64,000 bases of DNA, from NCBI GenBank assembly GCA_002104945.1, contig MCFH01000001.1, positions 682,001 through 746,000 on the forward strand, read 5' to 3'. Positions 49,401 through 62,227 of the stretch are shown here, in pieces (position 1 is the stretch's first letter; each line of letters opens with the position of its first letter). Under the pieces are notes generated by a model. It ran no database searches, had not been told where the DNA came from, and was given only the letters and a program-made list of their open reading frames with translations. Made by a program: the position numbers and the translations under genes. Origin of the DNA: Piromyces finnis (lineage: Eukaryota; Neocallimastigomycota; Neocallimastigomycetes; Neocallimastigales; Neocallimastigaceae).

Positions 49401-52400
49401 TTATTTAACTCGGTCATTAACTTATCACTATCTTTTTTTGTAAGAGATAATATATTTTTATTTTTATTCATTTTCTTTTGACAGGCATTTTTAATTATTT
49501 TAGATTTTTTACTTTCACCTTCTAACAGTTTATTTAGGGTATTTAATAATTTATAAAACTTTTTATCTAAATAGCATTGTTTATTTAAGTAACTATCATT
49601 TTCCCTATTCGATTGCTGATCTGAAATAGAAACATCATTAGAAATTATGGGACTTTCTTTAAAATTAATATTTTCATTATTTGTTTGAGAATACGAGTCA
49701 ATTTTTAATATACTTTCTTCTGACGTTTGTATTTTGGCATCAACAAATATTGGTTTTTTAATAAAAGAGGAATTGATTTCATTCGAATCGCATTTAATAA
49801 ATGGTCCATTTGAAAATGTAGTGGATTTATCAACATGTTCTGGAGTGGAAGAAATAAATGAATCAAATTGGAAATTGTAAATTTTTGTTAACTCATATAT
49901 ACTATTAACATTTTCTATATATTGTTTCAAAAAATTTGATATATCTTCAATGGTATATGAATTTGTGTTGATATCCTTTATAAATATTTTCATTTTTTCA
50001 ATTAAATCTTCAATTTGATCCTCCCGTTCTTTATTATCGTTTTGAATTTCAAGTATAATATTTTTAATTTTATAAAAATCTTCTTTATCTAATAAAAATT
50101 CTTTATTTTTTAAGTTATTTTCTAGATCAGTACTTGAATCCGATTCTGGTTTTTTTAGTATTGAACTCGTACTTTGTTCAATAGTTTGCTTTGATGGATC
50201 GGACATAATTTCAGGATGACGATTACCATTTTCATATATAACAAATGACTCATCTGTATTGTTTTTTTCTATATCTGAAAATTCCATAATTAAATTTGTT
50301 TTCGCATCTAGAGCCTCCTTTAGTTTTGTTATTTGCATCCTTAATTCTTCTAATTCTTTGGTGTTATTATTATTATTGTCAGATTGAATCAAATTACTAT
50401 TTTCAGTATATAGTCTGCCATTTTCTACAATATTATTTGAATAATCACTATTAGTATTATTGGTATCCTCTGAATTTGCAAACATTTCCTTTTGATGAAG
50501 TAGTACATTTAGTTTTTTGTTTAATGATTGAATTTCTAAATCTTTATCATTAATGATTTTTTGAAATTCTGAAATACTACTTGTATTCATATTGGTACTC
50601 AATATATCTTTTGAACTTTTGGTATTATTATTACTATTACTATTACTACCACTATCATCATTACTACTTTCATATTTTATATCTTCTGAATGTTTCATTT
50701 TATCAAAAAAGCCATAATGTAATACTATATTATTTGTGAATTTTTTGTTTTCAACAAAGGCATTTTCTAAATATTCAATATATTTTGCAGCACATTTATT
50801 TGTTTGACTGAAAGATAACGATTTATTTGTACTGTCTGATTCTAGTGTATTAGAATAATAGGTTATCTTATTATTTAAAAATTCAATAGTATTTTCATAT
50901 TGTTTATTTTTTTCTATTTCTTCTTGAATACTTTTGTCTTTACTTAAAATTATTTGATCTTTAGAGTCAAGCTCTTGTTTCATTGTATTACATTCATTTA
51001 CTAATAAATTAATTTTATCGGTCATATCACGGAACTGTAATGCATAATTTTCATCTAATTCTTTGATACTTTCGGTTATTACTTCAATTTTTCCTGTTGG
51101 ATTTGCTTCATCAATAAGATTTGCTTTAATTTCTAGTTGTTTTTTAAAATCTTTCAATAAATTCATATATTCTAAGGATTGTGAAATACCATTATTAATA
51201 TTTTCTTCTGATTTTAATTTTGAATTCTCAAATTCTATTTGTTTTAAATGAAAATTTTCTTCTACTTCTTTTAACTTTTCAAATTGAGGAATTATTTTGG
51301 AAAGTTCATCGGCTAATAAATCTCTTTCACTTTTAACCATTTCAATTGTTAGCTTTAAATCATTAAATTTTTCCTTTTCAATGGTTAAATTATTAATTAA
51401 TTCATTCTTTTCATCAATTAAAAAGATATTTTCTTTTTCTTCTTTATCTAACTTTTCTTTAAAATATGCTATTTCCATTTGATAATTTTTAAGTTCAATT
51501 TGTGTAGCTGCTATATCATTGATATATTTCCTTTTTTCATTTCCTAATTCTTCATCCAAATTTGTACATATATTTTGAAAATTTTTGATGGCATTATTTG
51601 CTACCTCTAATTGATTTTGAAATTGTGAAATTTCTAATTTAAATTTATATTCAAGATGTTCCTTTTCCCTTATTAATTGGAAAAGGTTGTTTTTATAAGG
51701 ATCATTTATATTCAGTTCATTATCAGCATTACTGAAATAGCTACTTTTACTATAACTCTCATTTATATTTCTTTCATCACTTTCATCCGATATAGAATCT
51801 GTAGTGTCTTTCTCAACATCTTCTTTATTAATTGGCATTTTATCTATTTTATTTTTTATTGGAATACCTGAAGATTTATCATTTTCAATAGAGTTTGAAT
51901 CAATTTTTTTTATTTCACTGTTTTGTTTATCTTTTTCTACTACTTTTTTTTCTATAGTATCATTATTCATATCGTTATTGTTGTTGTTGTTATTGTTTTT
52001 GTTACTATTTTCATCAGTATCAATACTATTAGTATTTTCATTTTCTTCTGTTATTTCATTTTGTTTTTCTAAAATTTTATTTGAATCATTAATTAGTTTA
52101 TTATCTTCAGCTATTTCTTTTTGTTTTTCTAAAATTTTATTTGATTCATTAATTAGCTTATTATCTTCAGCTATTTCTTTTTGTTTTTCAAAAATTTTAT
52201 TTGAATCATTATTTATCTCTTTTTTTTTATTTTCAATTGATTCGGTATTCTCATTACTTTTTATAATATTAATTTCGTTTTTATAATGTAGCTCATCTAA
52301 AGTATTCTTATTATTATTATTATTATTTGATAAAGATTTTTCTTGGTTCATTCTTTCATTATAAATTGATTCAGAATTAGCATTTATAGTTACAGAACTT

Positions 52401-55101
52401 AAACTGTTATAAAAGAATTTTTTGTTACTGTTATTAGATTCTTTTAATGATAAAGGAACTACAGTAGAATCAAAATGACTTGAATTGATATCAATTTCTT
52501 TAGTGCCTTCACTGATATTTATCGAATCAGAAAGTATGCTATCAATATTTAATGATAGGAATCTATTATTATCTTGTATTAATTTTTCGGTTTTCTTTTT
52601 TAATCGTTCAATTTCTGAGTCAATATGCGAAATATTATCTTTCATAGTTTCTCTTTCCTCCTCACTGTTATCCGATAACATTTTGTAATTTTTTCTTTCT
52701 TTGACCTTATCTTCAAAATTATTTATTGTCTTCAAATTACCTGAATCTTCAATGTCAAAATAGGTTAGACTATCAATAATTTTTATTGGTTTTTTTTCAC
52801 ATTTATTGACAACTAGTAAATTAATAAAAATAAAAGTATAATGTTAACCTTTTGCTCTAACATATGGTATTAATACGATTATGAAATTAACATACCTATT
52901 TCTTCCTTTTCTATTTCCATACTATTTTCTTGGTTAATATTAGTATATTTATTATCTATTAAATTTTGTTCCATATTAATTTTAATATTCTCGTTTTCAA
53001 TTACTTCTAATTCAGTATTATTATTATATATATCTATTATATCTAACTTAATTTTTTCAATTTTATTTGATATTACAGAAACTTCGTTATCATTTAATGA
53101 TTTATTTAAATTTTTCTCTTCTTGTTCAAGATCGCTTTTATCTATATTTTTTTCTATTTGAACGTTCATTTTAATGTCTTTTAAAATTTTTTTATCTTTT
53201 TCATTATTTTCTTCATTGCATTTCTTAATATTGTTTAAAGCATCGTTTTCTATAGTTGAAGACATTTTCGAAGATAAATTATCTATATCTAATGAATTTC
53301 CCTTTTTTATCAAATGTTTACTTGTAATTTTATTAATTTGAATTTTGTTTAATGCAATACGTTCATCAATCATTTTTGATACTTCTAAAAATTTATTTTG
53401 AATCTTATTAATTTCATTATTATCTTTAATTTTAAAAAAAAAAATTAATAATTTTTATAAGTATATTATTATAAATATTATCTATATAATTTATTGATTT
53501 AAATATATAATTTATTATTACCAGTTTGGTAATTAGTCGTTGTTTTTAGATTATCATTATTATATATATTTATGGAATATATGTCACTTGGTTTTGCCAT
53601 TTCAATCTTAATATTATCATTATGATTTAAATTAGGTTTCTCTTCTTCATCTGAGGATTCAAAAAATGAATCAGAATCATCTTCAAATCTTTCTTTTTTA
53701 TCACTATTTTCTGAATTATAATTATATTCTTTTTCATATTCTTTAATTTCAATTTCTTTTATAATTTTATTTTCATTAATATTTTTATTATTATTATTAT
53801 TACTATTGTTATTATTATTGTTATTATTATTATTAATATAATTTAAAATATTTGTCTTAATATTTTTATTTTTATCAATAGAATCTTGTTGATCATATTC
53901 TGATAACGCTTCATCAATTACTTTATTATCTTCGATGTCATTCTTTGTACACTTTAGTAAATGTTCTTCTATTTCATTTATAATAGTTAAGTTACCTTTG
54001 AATTGAGTTTTTTGGGGTAATTCATTAATTTTTTCAGACGATATTGATTCATTGTCATGAAAAGATTCATCGGTTAATTGATAAATGATTTCAGTTTCAA
54101 TCTCACCTTTATTAAGATTAATATAACTCTCATTATCAGTAATGACAACACTTTTTTGACTTTGAGTATCTGAATTTTCCTTTAAATTAATTTGGTTATT
54201 TTCAATATTACTAATTATATTAATTTCATTATTCAGATTATCCTCCTCATTAATAGGATTTCTATATATATTAAAATCAGAAACTTTTAAATTCATTCTA
54301 GCTGGTGTTGGTGTTGGTGTTGGTGTTGATGAATTATCCGAAATATCACTTTCGCTATCTTCCATAATAGTATTAGTTGGTGTTATTAAAGATAAATTGC
54401 TTTCACTATCATCTTCATCATCAACTGATATATTATCCTTATTATTGGTTTTTATATTATTTTTATTTATCATTTTTGGATTAATAATGGAATTAATAAT
54501 GCTCACTTTATTTTTATTATTTATTTGACTATTTTTGTTTTCTGTAAAGGTATTTGATTCATCACTAATATCAAAATCATATTCATCAACACTAAATGAA
54601 ATATCATTATTGTTAGATAATGAATTTTCATTACTATCACTTAAATTATCATTTTTACCATAGTTATTATTATTATTACTGTCAGCAAAGTCTGAATTAG
54701 ATGAATGATCCGCAAAATCTGATTCCGATTCTACCTTTCTTTTGTTATATTCATAATTGGTCATTTTATTTGTATTATTAATTAATTCTGTTTCTTCATT
54801 TAACCTTAATTCTTTCTCAATATCCATTGATTTAAAATATAAAGTATTATTTTTATAATTATTTTCTTCTACTTCTGTTTTATAATTTTGATTTTGTTTT
54901 GATTCAAAAGCTTTAAGTATATTATTAATACCTAAACTAATACTTCTTTTAATAAAATTTTGTTTTTGTTCTTCTTCTTCTTCTTCTAGTATTGCCGTGT
55001 TTCTTTTTGGTAACTCTATATTAATATTTTCATTTGAAGATGATTTTGTTGAAGTTTCATCATCAGAAGTAATACTTGAAGTTGAATCATATTCATTACT
55101 A

Positions 55102-55133
<32 letters not shown>

Positions 55134-56447
55134 GTCTGGAACAGAGGAAATTGTTTTATCTATGTTATCTAGTACATTTGTAGTTGAACCAATTGGATTC
55201 ACTAAATTTGATTTATTTTCAGATTCAGATTCGTCAGTTTCCATAGTAGAATTTGAATATATAGCAGATTTATATTCTTCTGAAATAGAAGAAGTTGTTT
55301 CTTCACTTGAATTATTAATTCCAGATGAATTTAAATGTGTATTTTTCATTGTTGTACTTAAAGAAGTTGTTGAAGAAGATATATCATTACTACTTTCCTG
55401 ATTATTATGTAATTCCACCACATAATTATTGTTTTGAGCAATTGAATGTTTTTTTAATGTAGGTGTCGAAGTTATAGTTGTTGAAGAAGTAATACTAGAA
55501 TCAGTAGAATCGTTGTCATCATATGATTCTGTAATAATATCTGTTGATTTTTCTTTAGATGAAATTGTCGATGTTGTTTTAGTAAATGAGTTGTCATCTG
55601 ACAAAGAATTTTCATCTAAATTATTCATATTAGTATCATTATTAGATTCATTATTTTTTGAATTAATTAAAGAAAAATTATTTTTTTCTTCATTATTAGT
55701 GTCATTATGGTATGACGATTCATTTTCAGTTGATGAAATTAAATAATCACTGCTAAAATTATTGTTTTCCTTAATATATGAATTACTATAATAATCTTTT
55801 ATTGATTGAAGGGGTATATTTTTATTTTTATTAATATTAGTAATAAATTCTTTATTTGAATTTGATGATAGAGATGATAATGATGAAGTTATAGTTGTGG
55901 TTGTTGATGATGTAATTTCTTCTGTGGTATCTGTAGTTAGTTCTGAAGAATACTCTGTATTATTATCTGATTTTTCTGTTTCTGATGTTAATAATGATGA
56001 ATTAAATATTGTTTTATTATTTATTTTTTTCTTTTCTTTATCCGATTTATTTGGCATTAATGGTATACCTCTCATAGAATGATTTAAATTAATGGTATCA
56101 ATACTATAACTACCTTTTAGTGATTGATTGGTATTAGAATCATTTTGTTTTTCAAAGTAAAAATTAGTATTATGTTGATCAGTTGTATTATCATAACTTA
56201 AATTTATTCTACGTCTTAATTTATTTTTAATAGAATTATATAGCACAGAATCACTAGAGTAATCTACTGAGTTTTTTTGATCACCTTCATTATATCTGGC
56301 ATTATTATCATGGTATTTATAATTGTTTCTAATAGATGACAAATTAAAACTATTCTTTCTTTTTAATTTATTTATAAAATTTTTTAAATTACTATCTGAA
56401 GTAATAGAATCATTAGAGGAATAAGAGGTATTATTATTTAAATTCAT
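44931..56447 (-). CDS. Giant coiled-coil protein of unknown function, 3338 aa
   Basis: Twelve exons, minus strand: 56447-53522, 53423-52896, 52812-49086, 48944-48587, 48419-48183, 48075-47815, 47706-47611, 47469-47334, 47181-46856, 46697-46537, 46338-45207, 45059-44931. Every phase agrees and the total is 3339 codons. Residues 1-975 are disordered, rich in Ser, Asn, Thr and Asp/Glu. From about 1260 to 2870 nearly every residue fits long coiled coils (Leu/Ile heptads with Lys/Glu), as in golgins or spindle-pole and cortical scaffolds. A more hydrophobic and basic stretch follows (about 2900-2960, AIIFINRTKKSIIKWKFIKN), then another acidic Ser-rich tail. A 20-residue unit is repeated three times near 52046-52225. 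I recognise no named domain. If the exon 10 donor were skipped, a TAA would end the protein at about 2920, and 46.3-44.9 kb would be a separate gene. Confidence 0.7.
46361..46451. repeat. (AAAT)n microsatellite in intron 10 of the giant coiled-coil gene
   Basis: About 22 perfect tetranucleotide units lie within the intron 46339-46536. Confidence 0.97.
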
Positions 56448-57567
56448 AATTATTATTTAACTTTTCTATTTTTCAATTTCTCTTTATTGCCTTCTTTTAA
56501 TTAATTAAAAAAAAATAAAATAAAACTTTTATATATTTTTTATCTTTACTTTAGACTATTCTGTTTTTGATAAATAATGGTTAATAATAAAATTATTTTT
56601 ACACTTTATTTTTTATTATAAATAAAATTTCAAAATATTTTATAGTTACTCAGATTTAATTAATAAATAATTATTTATATAGAGATTAAAGTTTTTGTGT
56701 ATTAAATTTTATTTTTAATAATAATATGATCAAATTATAATAAATAAAGTCTTGATATAATTCAGCAATTTCTTTGTTTAAATAAAAATAAAATAAAATA
56801 AAATTATATATAAAAGTTTTAATAATTTTCACCTTTCCTTTTTAATATAGTATTATTTCAAATTACTAAAATCAAAATGTTAAAAATAATATTTAAAAAA
56901 AAAATGAAAGGCTTTTAATGGTAATTATTAAAATTAAATAAATCCCATTTAATAGTAATTTTTAAAACAATTTATTTCTTCAATTAGTAAATGTCAATTA
57001 CTAATAATTTATTTTTATTTTGAAATAGTTATAAATTATTAAATATCATATTTCGTAAATTATATGAAATAAAGGAAAAAAAAAAAAAAAAAAGCTTTAT
57101 GTAGCTTTAAATTAATATTTATTCTATTATTGAAACATTTTTAGTAAGCAAAAATAAAAATAAAATATATATTTTATTTTGTTTATTTTATTTATTTTTA
57201 TAATTATTATATTAATTATTATTTTACTTTATTTTTAATTATATTTTAATTGCTTGATATTTTTATTGTATTTTTATAAATTTTATAAGTTGTATTTAAT
57301 TTAATATTGCATTTCTTTATAATTTTTTCTTATATGTATAAAAAAAAAGGCATAAAGGATGTATTATGTTACCATTTTAAAAAAACATTGATGTTTGTTT
57401 TTATATCATCAAAAAAATATTTTTAAAACAATATTAATGCATTATTGAAATTAATATTCTTTCTTTTTTATTTTTTATTACTGTTTTGTTATTATGTAAA
57501 TTTAGTTATTTTTTTATTTCATATTTATGGTAATATTGTGAAACTGTATGTGTATTTATTCATTAAT
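56448..57567. other. AT-rich intergenic region
   Basis: This 1.1 kb lies upstream of the giant coiled-coil gene and downstream of V-ATPase D, both on the minus strand. It should hold the promoter of the former and the 3' UTR of the latter. No element is recognisable. Confidence 0.45.
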
Positions 57568-59416
57568 CTAGAAAATAACATCTTCATCACGGATTGAATC
57601 GAGAATGTTAGCTATTATTTTAGATTTAAAAGATTTATATAAATAATTTTAAAATAAAAAGTATATAAAATATATATATACATTTAGATAAAAAAAAATA
57701 AAATAAAATTCATTAGTATTTTTAATATTAATAAATATATTCATTCCTCTATTCTTAATAATTTCTTACCCTTTAATTCACCAGATTCGATATTCTTAGC
57801 ATTTTCTTCATCAGCCTTTCCTTGGTTCTTCTTCTTTTGAATCATCTTTAATCTTTATTATATTAATATATTTAAATAAATAATCATTAATACATACATA
57901 CATACATTATTTTTTACTATATATATCTTTATAAAAAAAAATTACCTGAAGAATTCTTCACGATCTTGTTCATCCAATTCAGAAATAATATAGGCAATAG
58001 TGTTTTCATACTTTGGGATAGTAACATGTTCAATAGCATTAACACGACGGTTAGTTAATCTAATAACTTCATCAAGAACAACGAAAGCAGTCTTTATATA
58101 AAATTATTTTAATAATATTAATCATTTATATATATATGAATTTAATATGTATATTTCAAAATGTTTTTTGCCATACTTGTAATGAAGCTAATTCAATTAA
58201 AACCTTGGCGGCACCAATGTAAGTGTCCTTACATTTTTGAACTTGTTGACCACCACGACCTAAACCGGTTAATTCAAAAGCTGATTATCCCAAAAAAAAA
58301 TAATATTCAAAAATACTTAGTAAAAACATTACCAATTTATAATTTAATTTAATTTTAAAATTCCATATACTTACCATTTTGTCCATCAATGTAGTATTCA
58401 AAGTTTGGTAATTGAACACCAGAAACATTTTCAGACTTAGCACGAACTCTGAGTTGAGCAGTGGAAACACTTTCACGAACTTGGAAACTATTCAAATTAA
58501 TTCACATTAGTTGTTATCCTAATTTATTTTTAAAATTTAAATTTCACTTAATATATGAATTTACCTGATATCACCAGTGGTGTAGGCAACTTCAGCAAGA
58601 GAGAAAGAAGCAACTTGCATAATCTTACCCATCTTTCTCTTAGACTAAAGAATTATAAATTAATATTAAAATAATATTTTTATTAATTTTACCTTTTCAA
58701 ACAATAGAATTAATTATATTAATAATTTTATATTTACATCTTCAATCTTCTTGGTAATTTCTCTGAAACGTCTAGTTAAAGCTTCACTCTTTCTCTTTAA
58801 AAGATTGTGACCATTTTGAGCACCCTTCAACTTGGCCTTCATGTTGGTGAGGGCCCTATTATAATTACGAAAAATATTTCAGTATACAATGATTGATTTT
58901 AAAGAATGAATTTATAAATAAAAGTTGATACAAATTAATTATATTGAATATAGGCAAAAGTATTCTTAACAAAAAAATTGTTTTATTATTTATTTTTGTT
59001 GTTATTATTGTTATTTGTTATTTTTCCTATATCATTTTTTTTCCTTTTTTTTTGTATAATCTTTAAATTTATAAATAAATGATTTTTATAAATAATCATA
59101 TTAATTTAATTATAATTCCTTTTTTTTTTTTTAGGTTCTTCTCTCCATTTATTTATTTTTTGGGTTTATATGTTTAATTTAAATCAAATAAATCATAAAA
59201 TTAAATTAAATCCTTTAATATTTCGGTAATCCTTTAATTTATTAAAATTATTATATCGCAATGAAAAAAACTTTCACGAATGATTTTATCACTTCTCTTG
59301 AATTTTTTTTATTGAACTCTTTTTCTTAATTATTTTATTACATATTTACAAATATTTATTTTTATTTATTCATACATTCTAGTTGGGAAGACATTAAATC
59401 TAGCGTTTGAAGACAT
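57568..59416 (-). CDS. VMA8: V-type proton ATPase subunit D (V1 central stalk)
   Basis: Eight exons, minus strand: 59416-59376, 58855-58738, 58644-58565, 58487-58375, 58280-58177, 58091-57946, 57852-57770, 57611-57568, giving 242 aa. Subunit D is the rotor shaft of V1. It transmits ATP hydrolysis to the membrane ring that acidifies vacuoles and endosomes. The order matches yeast Vma8: [56 protein letters not shown]...[73 protein letters not shown]. The last exon is only 44 nt and adds [13 protein letters not shown], which aligns with the acidic-hydrophobic tail of yeast (DDVIF) and human (DEDLLFE). Without that splice, translation runs into the intron and stops at a TGA at 57743-57741. The large first intron (520 nt) is A/T-rich. 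Confidence 0.95.
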
Positions 59417-60556
59417 CTTTATTAATTAGAATTTTTTTAAATTTATTCTTAATTTTTAAATAAAAAAAATTAAAAAATGGAAAAAAAAAATTTTTTTTTA
59501 TTATATTATTATTACAGATTTGATAAAATAATATATTTATTATTAAAATTTTGGTTTTTTTTTTTGTATAATATTTTGGTAATAATATAAATTTAATGTA
59601 GATTTGCACCCACAAATTAGCTTACTTGAAAATAATTATCGATAATAGTTATTATGATAATATTATAATTATTATCAAAGTTAAATGATCAAAAGTATAA
59701 ACATTATATATTGTTCATATATTATAATATATATTAATATATTAAAACAATTAATATACATTATACATTAAATATATTATCCATATTTCATAAATTCTTA
59801 TAATTTATATTAATATAAATCTTTATTATAGGGTTAGATTTTTAATAAAATTCAGTATTTATTTTATTTATAATATTACTATTTTTTATTAGCATTTCTT
59901 TTCCTTATTATTATAAATATAAATTATTATTATATTATTAATAGTTGTAATATTGATATTATTAGTATTATTATATTCTTTATTATTTACTATAAAATTT
60001 AGTAATTTCTTAAAACTAACCAATATATTTTGAGATGGCTGTTTTTCAATGGCATTGATTGAATAAAAATTTAAATATAAATTAATAAATTATATACTTA
60101 TTAATACATTAATAATAAATGTTAAATACAACAATATATGAATAAATTTTTGTTGGATATTAATTAATAAAATGACATAATATACATTATATTTATTGGA
60201 TAAAATTATTTCTTAAAGAATTAATGTATTTCAAAAATGTACATAAAATTTGATAAGAAAAAATAATAATTTTTATAAAAATTATTCAAAATGTTTTTTT
60301 TTTTTTTTAATATTAAAAATTAGAATGCATTATTCCTTATTAATATATATAAAAGTAAAAATTATAATTTTTTTTTAAAAAAAAAATAGCAATAATATAA
60401 ATATGATATTTGTATATTTGCGTGTTTTTTTAATTTTTATTAATGATGTATTATGTAATTTAGATATATTGAGGATTTCGAAACATTTAAAATTAATTTT
60501 GAAGAATAGAAAGTTTTATAAATTTGAATTAGGAATAATTATAAAACTGTTAAACA
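59417..60556. other. AT-rich intergenic region
   Basis: This is 1.1 kb between ERF4 and V-ATPase D, both minus strand, presumably including the V-ATPase D promoter and the ERF4 3' UTR. A plus-strand frame at 60403-60609 crosses ERF4 exon 3 and is taken as a shadow. No other signal is seen. Confidence 0.45.
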
Positions 60557-61187
60557 TTATTCTTGTACGCATATTTCAAGCTATAAAAGAAAAGTATAAA
60601 AGATGTTAAAATAATAAAATACAAATAAAAATATATATATAACAATAGAAATTTTATAAAATTTATTAAAAACTTACAAAGAGAAATGCATTTTCCCTTG
60701 GGTCCTATATAATAATATTATAATATATATATTAATTATATAATTACATTTCAAATTAATTTTTTTTTTTTTTAATTTTCTTTATTGAATTACTAACATT
60801 AATATGTAAGCCTTTCGGTTCATATATAATTCTATTTTGTTCAGCTATAGTATTACTTAATTTTTTTAGTTTTTTTTCATATGTTGTTTTATAACAAAAA
60901 TCAATAGTATATATGGTTAAACAAGAAATTAATACATCGAAAAAATTTAAAAATGAAATTTTTTCAGCATCATAAAGTTGTTGATTAATTAAATTGAGGG
61001 TATCTAAGAATATTGTTTTTTCTATCCGACCTGCCAACATTGGAGGAAATTCAACATTAAATTGGCAAATTTCTCCATGGCTATAATCTCTTTCAATTCT
61101 TACATAGCGTTCAACGCTTGGCATTTTTTTTCCATCAAAACTCAATGGTCTTGGTTGATCAGCTCTTATTGAAAATCTATTAGACAT
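60557..61187 (-). CDS. ERF4: ERF4/GOLGA7 family palmitoyltransferase cofactor
   Basis: Three exons, minus strand: 61187-60798, 60704-60678 (27 nt) and 60580-60557 (24 nt), giving 146 aa. The protein matches the Erf4 domain. VRIERDYSHGEICQFNVEFPP corresponds to GOLGA7 VQRDYSSGTRCQFQTKFP, followed by GRIEKTIFLDTLNLINQQLYDAEK, the segment LISCLTIYTIDFCYKTTYEKKLKKL with a membrane-dipping helix, and AEQNRIIYEPKGL. The two micro-exons supply DPRENAFLF and LEICVQE, matching the end of human GOLGA7 (DPIERGLRVIEI). Family members bind DHHC enzymes such as Erf2/DHHC9 at Golgi/ER membranes and stabilise them to palmitoylate Ras. That role is inferred. It is divergent from the cNMP-binding gene. Confidence 0.87.

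Positions 61188-62227
<1,040 letters not shown>

Noticed and set aside
57741-57743. TGA as the normal stop of V-ATPase D
   Set aside because: A GTAAGA donor precedes it, and an exon 158 nt downstream restores the conserved DEDVIF tail in phase.
60403-60609. 68-aa plus-strand ORF
   Set aside because: It overlaps the conserved last exon of ERF4 on the minus strand and has no recognisable motif.
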